A stretch of DNA of 64,000 nucleotides from Sva-07 sp963741755 (GCA_963741755.1 CAVUJG010000007.1:228655-292654), one strand, 5' to 3'; shown: positions 18,307 through 28,600, numbered from the stretch's first letter. Notes: generated from the letters alone by a model not told the origin. Made by a program: numbers and translations.

Positions 18307-19716
18307 TCAGGGCGCGACGGGCCGAGTCGCAACCGTGCGGATGCGGTCGAGGTCCTCGATCTGAGTGACGGCGCCGGTGGCGCGATCAACGAATTGCAGG
18401 AAGTGGTCAGTGAAGAAGAGGCCCGATGAGTCGGCCGCCCACGAGTCTGGAAACACCAGTTGATTGATACGGCCTCCCTGAACCGAGTTGCCCGTTGCGA
18501 CGTCCAGAATCTGCCGACGACCGGAACCGTCGCTGTCAGCCCGGTAGGCGATCGAGCGACCATCGGGTGAGATGTGGGTCGACGGGTCGATGAACCCGAA
18601 CTGATCGATCACATCGAGGACTCCGGATGTGACGGTGCCGGTCTCCCACTCGATGATCGAATACGCGCACCGCAGCGCCTCGTCGCACTCCTCGATCGCC
18701 CAGTGACGCGATCCCGTGGCCAGCAGTCTGCCGGTGCTGGTTCTTCTGGCCTCGCCGTCGGCGCCCACGGCGTACACCCCACCCGGAGCGGTGAACAGCG
18801 CGTCACCGAACGGTGAGAACACACGTGAGAAGAAGCTGGTCTCGTCGACGAAGAGGTTGTCGAGCGTCTCGATACTGCCGTCGGCCCGCAGCACCCGATC
18901 CTGCTGGGGCGCACGCTCGCCGGTCGTTGGGGTCGTGACGACGAAGCTCTCGGTGCCGGTCCACGACTGCACGAAGATGATCCCGTCGCGCACCTCGGTC
19001 TCGATGACGGGTTCACCGTCGCGGATCTGCAGCAACTTGGTGGAGGTGAACACGACGATGCTGCGGTCGTCGACCGCCAGCTGCAGATTCGCCCCGAGAC
19101 TCGACACGTCGATGCTGCGGGTGCGGCCGCTCGGAAACTCGGTGACGTCGACGATGCCCGACTGCGAGAGCGTGACGACCTCGGTGGGGGCCATCGACGC
19201 CAGCGCCTCCGGAACAGCGATCGTGCGCTCTGCCCATGCGGGTGCTTGGCCCACGACGATGGGCGGGACCGGATCAGCGATCTCGACGGTCTGGCCCGGT
19301 TGCAGCGAGCCGGGAATCGCTACGGCAAGGACGGTCGTTGGCGGGCCGGTGGTGTCGGGCGTCGTGGTCGCCGGTGGATCGTCGACCAACGACCGCTCTG
19401 CGGTCGTCGACGGTGGGACATCGGATTCGTTGTCGTCGCGCAACAGCGCGCCGGCCGAACCGACCAGCAGTGCCACGACGATGATTCCGGCGACCACCTT
19501 GCGACCGGCGAACGACCGGGACGTGTCGTGTTCTGGATTGGGGTCGTCAAAATCCTCGGGTGGCGGTTCGGACCGATCGGCGCCCGCACGCGCCTGGCCG
19601 ACGCCTCGTGGTGGCTGCGTACCCGACCCGAAGATGTCGTCGGTCGGAACGCCACTGTCGGGAACCCAGTCGTCGCGGCTCCACGGCGATGCGTCGTCGG
19701 GATCGTCGTCTGCCAC
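18307..19716 (-). CDS. Membrane-anchored extracytoplasmic protein, probable beta-propeller-like domain
   Basis: The 469-residue protein has an acidic, Pro-rich cytosolic N-terminus (residues 1-70), one transmembrane helix (about 73-92), a Thr/Pro-rich linker (TTTPDTTGPPTT) and a ~330-residue domain with repeated strand-turn units (ISPDGRSIAYRADSDGSGR, FSPFGDALFTAPGG), like TolB/PD40-type propellers. I do not recognise a specific family. GTG 19716 is chosen over GTG 19734 because VADDDPDD resembles normal starts and leaves more room for the divergent gene at 19759. Its neighbour is the giant surface protein, which suggests an envelope role. Confidence 0.7.
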   Translation of the reverse strand: MADDDPDDASPWSRDDWVPDSGVPTDDIFGSGTQPPRGVGQARAGADRSEPPPEDFDDPNPEHDTSRSFAGRKVVAGIIVVALLVGSAGALLRDDNESDVPPSTTAERSLVDDPPATTTPDTTGPPTTVLAVAIPGSLQPGQTVEIADPVPPIVVGQAPAWAERTIAVPEALASMAPTEVVTLSQSGIVDVTEFPSGRTRSIDVSSLGANLQLAVDDRSIVVFTSTKLLQIRDGEPVIETEVRDGIIFVQSWTGTESFVVTTPTTGERAPQQDRVLRADGSIETLDNLFVDETSFFSRVFSPFGDALFTAPGGVYAVGADGEARRTSTGRLLATGSRHWAIEECDEALRCAYSIIEWETGTVTSGVLDVIDQFGFIDPSTHISPDGRSIAYRADSDGSGRRQILDVATGNSVQGGRINQLVFPDSWAADSSGLFFTDHFLQFVDRATGAVTQIEDLDRIRTVATRPVAP

Positions 19717-19758
19717 GGCGTCATTCGACCACACCGACGCGCCGGTACCGTCGCGGAG

Positions 19759-20154
19759 GTGGACACTCGTAGCGACATCGTTCGCACCTACCTGGCGTCG
19801 TTTGCGACAGGCGATCCCGATGCCGTCGCTGCGTGCGTGACGGTCGACTTCGTCAATGAGCACCTGAGTGAACTCGGCTCGGGTTGCGAGGGCCGCGACG
19901 AATACCGCCGGCGTTTGCCCGTTTTCCTGGCGACGTTCGTGGGCGCCCGCTACACGATCGTTGCGCTCGCCCAGACCTCACCATCCGACGGGAACGACGT
20001 GGTCGTTCGCTACCGGTTCGAGGCGACCTACGAGGCCACGCCGATCGACATCCCAGGCATCATGTGGTTCACGGTCCACGACGGACTCGTCGCCCGCCGC
20101 ACCGATCTCTGGGACTCGCTCACGTTCCTGCGCCAAACCGGCCAGGCACCCTGA
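19759..20154 (+). CDS. SnoaL/NTF2-like protein
   Basis: The 131-residue protein shows the NTF2-like pattern: helix SDIVRTYLASFATGDPDAVA, DFVNEHLSELGSGCEGRDEY, and strands VVVRYRFEATYEATPIDIPG and FTVHDGLVARRTDLWDS. The closing R-x-D-x-W-D-S is typical of SnoaL-like proteins. The substrate is unknown. GTG 19759 directly follows CGGAG, a plausible ribosome-binding site. The gene starts only ~40 bp from the divergent membrane-protein gene, so the two probably share a very compact promoter region. Confidence 0.75.
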   Translation: MDTRSDIVRTYLASFATGDPDAVAACVTVDFVNEHLSELGSGCEGRDEYRRRLPVFLATFVGARYTIVALAQTSPSDGNDVVVRYRFEATYEATPIDIPGIMWFTVHDGLVARRTDLWDSLTFLRQTGQAP

Positions 20155-20170
20155 GCAGCGTTCAGACGAA

Positions 20171-21597
20171 TCAGGGCTCCCAGAGTTCGGTCGTCGGGTG
20201 GAACTGACTCCAGGCGAACCAGAACGACTCGTGTGACGGGATCGGGTCGCCGGTCGCTGCGTCGACCGCACGCAGTCCGCCGCCGTCGTCGACGAGTTCC
20301 ACGCCGGCGGTAGCCACCGACTTCGCCGGCAGCGAGTGCCGCTCGAGCGGAGTCGGCGGGGAACGCGACCGGGATGCCATCGGCGGTGATCACGCCGACC
20401 ACCAGTTCCTGGACGTCGAGGCGATCGTCGGCGGGGCCGATCGGGAAGATCGGGCCGTTGTCGTCACGGCCCTGCAGCGGGTCGAGCGGATAGCTGCGCC
20501 CGATGCCGCCGTCCTCCGCAATGATCGACGTGGTCGGGGTGCGCCGCTTTCCACTCGCCCCACGTGGTGCGCAGCACGGTGGTCTCGTCGAGCACGATCC
20601 CCTGATCCTGCAGCGGCCCCGACACGGCGGCGCCGGTGAACGTGTCGAACACCGACTGAGTGCGCAGGTCGTACATCACCTTGTTCGAACGCGACAGCAA
20701 GCCGGACGTTCGCAACACCGGTACCTCGTCGGCCCCGCCGACCGTGACGGCATCGTCGGTGCGGTACGCCTGGGCCGAGCCGCACAGCGTGCAGTACGGG
20801 ATCCCGAAACGCCGGTCGCCGAGCGTGAGGTTGAACATCTCGTGGATCTCGGCGATGTTCTTGGGGATCGCAAGGGCCTCGTCGCCTTCGACGATGCCGA
20901 ACACGATCGCATCGTCGGGATACCAGTCGCCGCCTGCCGCGTCGGTGACCGCAGGGTCGTCGAGCGCCGGGATGCAGCCACGGGCGCAGCCTTCCGTGTC
21001 GCCGAGTTCGCGGTCGTCGATCAGCACGCCGCCCCAACTGAGATGTCGCCAGTCGATGTCCGCGTCGGCGTCGGCGAAGAACGGGTCCCAACGATCCTCG
21101 ACCAGGAGGAACAGCCCGGCCTTGTCGACGCGGTACTCCGGGTAGTCGGGAGTGTCCCAGGCAATCAGGTGGTTCGTGGCGCTGAGCCACACGCTGCGTT
21201 CGGCGTCGGGATCGCCGGTGATCGACGTGCCGGTCAACGTCTCGAACGCGTCGACGAGTTCGTTGCCGTTCTCGCCGGGCCCGAAGAACCGCATGAGGTC
21301 CGCGACGTACCAGGCATGGCGAGCGTCGCCGTACTCGACGAGGTCGGCCAGCGCTGCCTCATCGATCTCGCCGACGAGCAGCTGAGTGTCGAGGCGATCC
21401 ATCGCGTCGCGAACTTCCGAACCGTCGGCGACCTCGGCGGCGAGGGCGTCGGGTGCCGGCGGGTAGCGAAACACGGGCGGGCGCTCGGCGGCGGGGGCCG
21501 TGGATGCCGGGCCGGCGTCGTCGGCGCCGCCCGAGCATGCAGCGGCGATCATCGCGAGAACAACAGCGAGGAGCAGTACGACTGGCCGCTGGCGCAT
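20171..21597 (-). pseudogene. DUF3179 family lipoprotein with two apparent frameshifts
   Basis: ATG 21597 begins MRQRPVV and a lipoprotein signal ending IAAACSGG, so the protein would be lipid-anchored outside the membrane. The DUF3179 body follows: PEYRVDKAGLFLLVEDRWDP, then FGIPYCTLCGSAQAY with the CxxC characteristic of the family, and LRTTWGEWKAAHPD. Near 20530 the frame shifts by one (DGGIGRSYPLDPLQGRDDNG continues), and near 20322 it shifts again before SVATAGVELVDDGGG and the end at 20171. Both are one-base insertions (or two-base losses). Sequence on both sides is well conserved, so sequencing error is as likely as decay. The family's function is unknown. Confidence 0.8.
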
Positions 21598-21708
21598 GCG
21601 GTGAGGGTACGAACGCGCTGATTGCCAGGTTCGAACGGCGCACGGAACATGCTCGAAACTCCGCGAACGGTGCGAATGACCTCGAGCGTTTCGGGCATCC
21701 TTGGACAC

Positions 21709-22107
21709 ATGGCTGATCGACCGATTCCCACCGACGACGAGTTGCGCCAGCGTCTCACCCCGATGCAGTACGAAGTGACCCAGCGCGCCGCCACCGAGCG
21801 GGCGTTCTCCGGCGAGTACTGGAACGTCGACGACGACGGCACGTACCACTGCATCGTGTGCGACGAGCCGTTGTTCTCGTCCGAGACGAAGTACGACGCC
21901 GGGTGCGGATGGCCGAGCTTCACCGACCCGCTCGCACAGGAGAAGATCACGCGCAAGGAGGACCGCACTCACGGGATGCTCCGCGTCGAGACGGTGTGCG
22001 CCAACTGTGGCGCCCACCTCGGCCACGTCTTCCCCGACGGCCCCGGCCCGACCGGCGACCGCTTCTGCATGAACTCCGCCAGCCTCGACCTCAAGCCCGC
22101 CGACTGA
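21709..22107 (+). CDS. msrB: Peptide-methionine (R)-S-oxide reductase MsrB
   Basis: The 132-residue protein is a complete MsrB: zinc ligands C48/C51 (CIVC) and C97/C100 (CANC), the substrate segment GCGWPSF, HLGHVFPDGP and the catalytic C120 in GDRFCMNSASL. It reduces methionine-R-sulfoxide in proteins using thioredoxin-type electrons. ATG 21709 (MADRPIPTDD) is the usual start. A palindromic 33-mer follows 10 bp after the stop. Confidence 0.95.
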   Translation: MADRPIPTDDELRQRLTPMQYEVTQRAATERAFSGEYWNVDDDGTYHCIVCDEPLFSSETKYDAGCGWPSFTDPLAQEKITRKEDRTHGMLRVETVCANCGAHLGHVFPDGPGPTGDRFCMNSASLDLKPAD

Positions 22108-22117
22108 TTACGTCAGG

Positions 22118-22150
22118 GATTACATCAGGGGTCAGACCCGCGATGTAATC
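22118..22150. repeat. 33-mer palindrome GATTACATC...GATGTAATC (copy 1)
   Basis: Nine-base arms GATTACATC/GATGTAATC flank a core with GGGTC-A-GACCC. The same 33-mer recurs at 47690-47722 and, inverted, at 49036-49068; a half copy is at 43488-43507. A partial duplicate (GATTACGTCAGGG) precedes this copy at 22106. It lies between msrB and the MBL-fold gene. Confidence 0.9.
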
Positions 22151-22170
22151 ACCTCGCTATGGTCGGGCGA

Positions 22171-23073
22171 ATGACCGACTGGGGAGACGACGAGCGACGA
22201 TTGACCGACTCGGTGAGCGTGCTCGTCGGCGACGCCAACGGTGCGTACCCGTCGGGCAACACGTTGTTGGTGCGCGGCGCGGGCGAGTCGGTGCTGATCG
22301 ATCCGTCGGTCACGGTCGTCGCCAGGGGTGGTGCACCGGTCGCCGTCGATGCGGTGATCAACAGCCACAGCCACGAGGACCACATGGCCGGCAACGGATC
22401 GTTCCCCGACGCACGGCTGCACATCCACGACCAGGACCTTCCGGGCGCGCAGTCGATGGAGGGCTTGATGGCGGTGTACGGATTGACCGGCGCGGCTCGC
22501 GACGCGTTCGAGCGGGTGATCCTCGACGAGTTCCACTACGTCCCGCGGCCGGATGCCCATGGTTTCACCGATGGTCACGTGTTCGATCTCGGCGGCGGCG
22601 TGACGGTCGAGGCCGTCCACCTTCCGGGGCACACTCGCGGCCACAGCGGGTTCCGGATCGACGGTGTGTTCTTCCTGTCGGACATCGACCTGACCGGCTT
22701 CGGGCCCTATTACGGCGACGTGTGGAGCGACCTGGAGGACTTCGAGGCGAGCCTGGCGAAGGTACGCGACGAGGACGCCGACTTCTACGTGACGTTCCAT
22801 CACAAGGGCGTGATCGAGGGGCGCGAGACGTTCGTCGAGATGGTCGATGCGTTCACCGCCGTCATCGGCCGGCGCCACGACGCGATGCTCGAATTCCTGC
22901 GCGAGCCACACTCGATCGACGAGATGCGTGCACACCGGTTCATCTACCGACCGCATGTCGAGATGGCGTTCGTCGAGTCCGTCGAGTCCCGCAGCGCGGA
23001 GCTCCACGTACAGCGCATGCTCCGCCGCGGCGAAGCCGCCGAAGTCGCCCCCGGCCGCTTCCAGTCCACGTAA
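22171..23073 (+). CDS. Metallo-beta-lactamase-fold hydrolase
   Basis: The 300-residue protein has the MBL metal motif H66-S-H68-E-D70-H71 (SHSHEDH), a further histidine in LPGHTRGHSGF, and Asp in FLSDIDLTGFGPYYGDVWSD, so both zinc (or iron) sites look complete. The C-terminal third is an extra helical domain (HDAMLEFLREPHSIDEMRAH), as in glyoxalase-II-like or lactonase-like relatives that cap the active site. Substrate unknown; a thioester or lactone is plausible. ATG 22171 (MTDWGDDER) is preferred over 22159. Confidence 0.85.
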   Translation: MTDWGDDERRLTDSVSVLVGDANGAYPSGNTLLVRGAGESVLIDPSVTVVARGGAPVAVDAVINSHSHEDHMAGNGSFPDARLHIHDQDLPGAQSMEGLMAVYGLTGAARDAFERVILDEFHYVPRPDAHGFTDGHVFDLGGGVTVEAVHLPGHTRGHSGFRIDGVFFLSDIDLTGFGPYYGDVWSDLEDFEASLAKVRDEDADFYVTFHHKGVIEGRETFVEMVDAFTAVIGRRHDAMLEFLREPHSIDEMRAHRFIYRPHVEMAFVESVESRSAELHVQRMLRRGEAAEVAPGRFQST

Positions 23074-23077
23074 CCCT

Positions 23078-23140
23078 GGTTCCCCGCGCCCAGGTCTCCG
23101 GGAACCAGCGTGGTTCCCCGCGCCCAGGTCTGCGGGGACC
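23078..23140. repeat. Two 29-mer palindromes GGTTCCC...GGGAACC / GGGGACC
   Basis: Copies at 23078-23106 and 23112-23140 are separated by 5 bp. Each has 6-7 bp terminal arms and a CCCAGGTCT centre. Three more copies lie at 53755-53851. They occupy the gap between the MBL-fold gene and the enoyl-CoA hydratase gene. Confidence 0.85.
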
Positions 23141-23158
23141 GCGTGGCACGATGCGGGG

Positions 23159-23977
23159 ATGACGGATGCTCCAGAGTTCTCCACGTTGCGGGTCGAGCTC
23201 GACGCCGCTGCGTCACCAGGCGCAAGCCGGCCGATCGGCCGCATGACGCTCACGCAGGGCGACAAGCTCAACCCACTCGGCACAGTGCCGCTGCGCGAGA
23301 TCGCCGAGGCGGCGCAGTGGTTCAACACGACCGACGCCCACATCGTGATCGTCACCGGCGAGGGACGCGGGTTCTCGTCGGGCTTCGACCTCCGGGAATT
23401 CGCCGGCGGTGACCGCGACAATCCGAGCGCCACGTCGAGCCGCGACCAAGCAGACCTCGGACGCCTGATGGCCGAGGCGATGGATCGGATGTCGGCGCTC
23501 ACGATCGCGGCGATCAAGGGTCCCTGCGTTGGCGGCGGTGTGGTGCTCGCGGGCGTCTGCGACCTACGAATCGCCGCCGACGACACCGTGTTCTCCATCC
23601 CCGAGGTCGACCTCGGCATTCCGCTGGCATGGGGCGGCATCCCGCGGTTGGTGCGCGAGATCGGGCCGGCACTCACTCGCGAACTGGTCCTGACGTGCCG
23701 CCCGTTCACGCCGGACGAGGCCCTTCGGATCGGCTTCATCAACCGTGTCGTCCCCCGCGCCGAGCTCGAATCGGCCGTCGACGAGCTCGCCGAGCAACTG
23801 GCGAAGAAGGCGCCGAGCGTGGTCCGAGCGACGAAGCGGCAGGTCAACGAAGCACTGGAGGACGTCGCCTCGACCGCGGGCTCGTGGGCTGATGCCGATC
23901 AGCTCGGCGCTGCCATGCGCGACCCCGACGCCCGTGCGGCCGCCCGCGCCTACCTCGCCTCCCGCGCCAAACGCTGA
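23159..23977 (+). CDS. Enoyl-CoA hydratase/isomerase family protein
   Basis: The 272-residue protein is a full-length crotonase. It has GEGRGFSSGFDLREFAG (first oxyanion-hole segment), IKGPCVGGGVVLAGVCDLRIAADD (second), then FSIPEVDLGIPLAWGGIPRL, where E of PEVDLG matches the catalytic Glu164 of rat hydratase. It would hydrate trans-2-enoyl-CoA in fatty-acid or amino-acid catabolism. ATG 23159 follows GCGGGG. It stands alone between palindrome clusters, so it is probably monocistronic. Confidence 0.9.
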   Translation: MTDAPEFSTLRVELDAAASPGASRPIGRMTLTQGDKLNPLGTVPLREIAEAAQWFNTTDAHIVIVTGEGRGFSSGFDLREFAGGDRDNPSATSSRDQADLGRLMAEAMDRMSALTIAAIKGPCVGGGVVLAGVCDLRIAADDTVFSIPEVDLGIPLAWGGIPRLVREIGPALTRELVLTCRPFTPDEALRIGFINRVVPRAELESAVDELAEQLAKKAPSVVRATKRQVNEALEDVASTAGSWADADQLGAAMRDPDARAAARAYLASRAKR

Positions 23978-23986
23978 CCCCACCCC

Positions 23987-24118
23987 GTTTGCGTTGCATT
24001 CCGGATGACCCGGGTCATCCAAAGCTGCGCGCAAACATGTTGAGCGGGATGCCGGGCAGGCCGCACCCGTTTGCGTTGCATTCCGGATGACCCGGGTCAT
24101 CCGGATCTGCGCGCAAAC
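23987..24118. repeat. Two 50-mer palindromic repeats GTTTGCG...CGCAAAC
   Basis: Copies at 23987-24036 and 24069-24118 share GTTTGCGTTGCATTCC, then the perfect 18-bp palindrome GGATGACCCGGGTCATCC (one end differs in copy 1), and finish GCGCGCAAAC. They lie between two convergent genes and could terminate both. A diverged third copy is near 25577-25623. Confidence 0.88.
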
Positions 24119-24165
24119 GGGGTGGGATGGGGTGCGTTCGTGGCGGGGTGGGCGGGGCGTCTGGG

Positions 24166-25557
24166 TCAGCCGAGGAGGTCGGTGGCGACGTGGTGGAACA
24201 GGCGGGTGGTCAGGGCGAGCGACTCGATGTCGATGCGCTCGTTGTTGCCGTGGAAACGTGAGCCGTACTCACTCGAGTCGAGCGACGGGCTGAACAGTCC
24301 GGCGCCGTACGCCACGGCCCCCATCTCGCGGTAGATGCGGGCGTCGGTGAAACCGACGACGAACTGCGGCGTGAGCCGAGCGGTCGGGAACGGCACGTTG
24401 ACCCCACGCTGCAACGCATCCCACAGCGGCGTGTCGAGCCGGCTGATCGATGCGGCGTCGTTCATCAGCGGCTCGACCTCCACCTCGTCAGCGAGGTCAC
24501 CGAGCGCCGCTCGCAGGTGCGCCTCCACGTCATCGGGGCCCTCTCCCGGCAGCGTGCGGATGTCGACGTCGATCACGACCGTGTCGGGGATCACGTTGAC
24601 CTTCATTCGACCGCCGCCCGACTCGCTGCCGTCGATCAGGTTCGGCGAGAACGTCGTGTGGGTACACGCGTGGAAGTGCGACGCCGCCGCAGCCGACGGG
24701 AACGTGTCGAGCAGGTCGTCGATCGCCGTCGGGTCGAGCAGCGTTGCCTTCAGCTCGTCCGGCAGCCCCAGCGCCTCGACCTTCTGACCCCACAGCTCGT
24801 GGAATCGAGGTGCCGGTCGGTAGTCGTTCAGGCGCTGAATCACGCCGGCGGCCTTGACGAGTGCGTTGTCGCGACGGAACGGTGCCGACCCGTGACCCGG
24901 CGTGCCCTTCACACGCAGCCGCCGCCACGCCACGCCCTTCTCGGCGATGTTGACACCGATGAACGGCGCTTCGGCAGGGCCGGTGTGGAGCCCGCCGCTC
25001 TCGGTCAGCACGTAGTCGGCCATGATCGCGTCACGGTGGTTGTCGGCCATCCAGCGCGCGCCGTACGCGCTGCCCGCCTCCTCGTCGGCGACACCGAAGT
25101 AGATCAGGTCACCGGTTGGCCGAAAGCCGCTGTCGGCGAGGCTGCGGAATGTGACCGCCATCGAGGCGGTCAGGTTCAGCATGTCGACAGCGCCGCGCCC
25201 CCAGACTTCAGGTCCGTCGGGTCCGTCGAGGATCTCGCCACCGAAAGGGTCTTCGCTCCAGCCCGACTCGTTGACCGGCACCACGTCCGTATGACCCATC
25301 AGGCAGAGGCTCGGCGCGGTCGGGTCCGACCCGGCGATACGCCCGACGATCGACACCCGCCCGGGCGCCGCCTCGTACCGCTCGACGTCGACGCCGGGGC
25401 CCTCGATCACCTGCTCGAGCACATCGGCGTTGCGCACCTCCTCGCCCGAGGCCTCGGTCCCGTCGTTGACGCATCGGTTGCGGATCAGTACCTGCAGCAA
25501 TTCGACCGTTGCGTCGGTCAGTCCGTCGAGTTGCCGGTCGTCGAGGTGAGGCGCCAT
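24166..25557 (-). CDS. M20/M25/M40 family metallopeptidase
   Basis: The 463-residue protein has the dizinc peptidase plan: LMGHTDVVPVNESGW (His ligand and catalytic Asp), WGRGAVDML (bridging Asp), GVADEEAGSAYGARWM (catalytic Glu-Glu), a lid dimerisation domain (KGTPGHGSAPFRRDNAL, MKVNVIPDTVVIDVDIRTLPGE) and a final His in GSRFHGNNERI. Family enzymes cleave dipeptides, N-acyl amino acids or carbamoyl groups in the cytosol. The length and the E-E-A-G-S loop suggest a general carboxypeptidase or dipeptidase; the substrate is not determined. Confidence 0.92.
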   Translation of the reverse strand: MAPHLDDRQLDGLTDATVELLQVLIRNRCVNDGTEASGEEVRNADVLEQVIEGPGVDVERYEAAPGRVSIVGRIAGSDPTAPSLCLMGHTDVVPVNESGWSEDPFGGEILDGPDGPEVWGRGAVDMLNLTASMAVTFRSLADSGFRPTGDLIYFGVADEEAGSAYGARWMADNHRDAIMADYVLTESGGLHTGPAEAPFIGVNIAEKGVAWRRLRVKGTPGHGSAPFRRDNALVKAAGVIQRLNDYRPAPRFHELWGQKVEALGLPDELKATLLDPTAIDDLLDTFPSAAAASHFHACTHTTFSPNLIDGSESGGGRMKVNVIPDTVVIDVDIRTLPGEGPDDVEAHLRAALGDLADEVEVEPLMNDAASISRLDTPLWDALQRGVNVPFPTARLTPQFVVGFTDARIYREMGAVAYGAGLFSPSLDSSEYGSRFHGNNERIDIESLALTTRLFHHVATDLLG

Positions 25558-25576
25558 CGCCCCAGCTTCCCACGTC

Positions 25577-25623
25577 TGTGCTGCATCCCTGGTGGGCCAG
25601 GTCGCCCGAAGCGCAACGCAAAG
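25577..25623. repeat. Diverged copy of the GTTTGCG palindromic repeat
   Basis: Read on the minus strand this stretch starts TTTGCGTTGCGCTTCGGGCG and continues with a central CCTGG region, paralleling the 50-mers at 23987-24118, but its second arm is weak. It separates the peptidase and helicase genes. Confidence 0.5.
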
Positions 25624-25641
25624 TTGGTTGGAGCGGGCCGC

Positions 25642-28600
25642 TCAGCGGGCAGTTGCGAGCGTGGCCGCGATGCGCTTGGCGCTGACGGCAGGTTGACCGG
25701 GGCGTTTGACCATCAGCGGCTGAGCGAATGTCGCCACCCGCAGTTCCTCGAGTTGCCAGCGCACGTCGGCGACGTCGGGCGACAGCTTGCCCGGCCCGGC
25801 GGTGTCGACGACGTTGACGTAGCGCCGCTCCAGCGGAAGCACCTCGGCCATACGACGCTGATCCCGCTCGCCGGCGCCGGCGAGGTGGTCGAGGCGGTAC
25901 ACGATCGCTCGCACGTAGCGCTCGATGTCGTCGAGTCGATCGATGCCCGCCCCGAGCACGAAGCCCGAATGCACGAGCCGACCGAGGTGCAGGTTGGCAT
26001 CGTCGACCGACGGCCGCAGCGCCGACGCGTGAAGGCGCGCCAGGCGGTCACGGGCCTCTGACGCCGTGGCGATCACCCGCGCCGTCTTGTGGAGTGCGTT
26101 GGCGGCGAGGCCGGGTGCGGCGTCGCGCACCGCTCGCCTGAGCGACTCGAACTCGGCTTCGGTCCACGGCAGCTTCCCGTGGTCGCTCATCACCCGGTCG
26201 ACGGCCGCCGCCACGCAGTCGCCGCTCGCCTCGCCGAGGTCGATGTCGCCGGCAGCGATCGCCAGCCGGTCGGCGTTGTCGAGCTTGCGGACGATCGAGG
26301 ACCTTGTCGGCGCACCGTTCAGGAGGAGCAGGCGCCGCACTCCCCCACGCATGATCCGCTGCTGCAGCTCGGGCGTCGTGACCACTCGAAGCGCAACACT
26401 GTCGCCGACGTCGAGCAGCGCTGGATACGCCTTGACGTCCATCGCCCGGTCGGTCGACTCGACCACGCGGGGAAGATCACCGACGTCCCACGACACGATC
26501 CCGCGCCGCTCCTCGATCGGTGCGGCCGCAGCGATCGACTCGCGGACCGATCCGGCGAGTTGCGCTTTGATCGCTTCGAGGTCGTCACCGACGGCGTGGA
26601 CGGTGCCCTCGTCGTCGGACACCACGACGTGCACGCGCAGGTGGTCGGGCACCACCGATGTGACGAACGACGCGCCGGTGACGTTCACGTGCGCGACCTC
26701 GTTCACCGCCGCAGCGAGCGCATCCACCAGCGGGCCGGAGGTCGGATCGACGCTCGCCATCCGTTCGAGCACGGCATCGATCGTTTCGCCGAGCGGAATC
26801 AGCTGGCGCCTGACGTCCTTCGGCAGCGACTTGACGAGGGTGGTCACCAGGTCAGGTCGATGGCCCGGGATCTGCCAGTCGAAGCCGTCCGCGCTCACTT
26901 GGTTGAGACCGGAGAGCGGGACGTGGACCGTCACGCCGTCGAGTGGCTCGCCCGGTGCGAAGCGATACGTGAGTGGCAGCTCGATCATTGCGCTCCCGCG
27001 TTGCTGCGTCCACACATCGGGGTAGTCGGCGAGGCGGACGCCATGGCCACGACCGCCGGCGACGAGCTCGTCGGTCAGATCGAGCAGATCGGGGCGTCGC
27101 TGGCGTTCGGCCTTCCACCACTTGTCGAAGTGGCGCACCGAGGTGACCTCGGCGCCGATGCGGTCGGCATAGAAGTCGAACAGCATCTCGTCGTCGACCA
27201 ACTCCAGGCGCCGCACCCGTGCCGCCATCCGCCGGAGGTGCTCGAGGAACTCACCGTTGCGGGTGAGGAACTTCTGGCGGCCGATCCATGCGGTGTCCGC
27301 GACGTCACGTTCGATGAGCGCCTTGGTGATGAACCACGCCCGCGCCTGCGCCTCGTCGACCCGGTCGTAGCCGATGACGCGATCGCTCACGATCGGCAGG
27401 CCGTACAGGGTGACCTGTTCGGTGGCGACGGCACGGCCACCTTTCGGGTCCCAGCGCACGTTCTCGTAGGCCCGCTTCACGAGGTGGGCGGCGGCACGTT
27501 CGGCCCACTTCGGCTCGATCTTGGCGACCCGGCGGGCGTAGAGCTGGTTCGTCTCGACCAGCTCGGCAGCCATCACCCATGGCGGCGGCCGGCGGGTGAG
27601 AGCAGAGCCCGGCGCGATCACGAACCGCGACTGGCGGGCGCCGACGAACTCGCGGGTCTCGCGGTCGCGCATCCCGATGTGCGACAGCAGCCCGGCGAGC
27701 ACCGCCTGGTGGATGTGATCGGGGTGGCTCTCGTGGGTCGTCGGACGGATTTTCAGCTGGCCGGCGATGCGCCGGAGCTGGCTGAAGAGATCCATCCACT
27801 CGCGCACTCGCAGGTAGTTGAGGAACTCCTTTCGGCACATCCGCCGGAACTGGTTACCCGACAGCTCGCGCTGCTGGGTGCGCAGGTAGTCCCACAGGGC
27901 GACGATCGACAACAGGTCGGAGCCGTCGACCTTGAAGCGGTTGTGGAACTCGTTGGCCTGCTCGCGCTTGTCCTGCGGTCGCTCGCGTGGATCCTGGATC
28001 GACAGCGCCGACGCGATCACCAGCACCTCGCGCACGCAGCCGAGCCGCTCGGCTTCCAGCACCATCCGCCCGAGCCGCGGGTCGACCGGAAGGCGGGCGA
28101 GATCGCGACCCGTCTTCGTCAGCCGGCGGGGGCCACCCTTCACGCCATCCGGGGCGGGCTTGACCGCGGCGAGTTCGTCGAGCAGCGCGTACCCGTCGAC
28201 GATCGATCGGTGGTCGGGCGGCTCGACGAACGGGAACTTCGCGACGTCGCCGAGCCCGATCGCCGTCATCTGGAGGATGACCGACGCCAGATTCGTCCTC
28301 AGGATCTCCGGCTCGGTGAACTCGGGCCGGGCGTCGAAGTCGTCCTCGGCGTAGAGCCTGATGCAGATACCCGGAGCGACGCGCCCACAGCGTCCGGCCC
28401 GCTGGTTGGCCGATGCCTGCGACACCGCTTCGATCGGCAGGCGCTGCACCTTGAGCCGGCGGCTGTACCGGGAGATTCGTGCGGTGCCGGTGTCGACGAC
28501 GTAGCGCACGCCCGGCACGGTCAGCGAGGTCTCGGCGACGTTGGTGGCGAGCACGACCCGTCGACCGGGGCCGCCGCTCGGGGCCCGTTCGAAGATCTTG

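Noticed and set aside
8859..20154. Treating the three SnoaL-like proteins (8859, 19759, 31745) as one functional set
   Set aside because: They are at separate loci, differ in sequence and have unrelated neighbours; the fold is very common.
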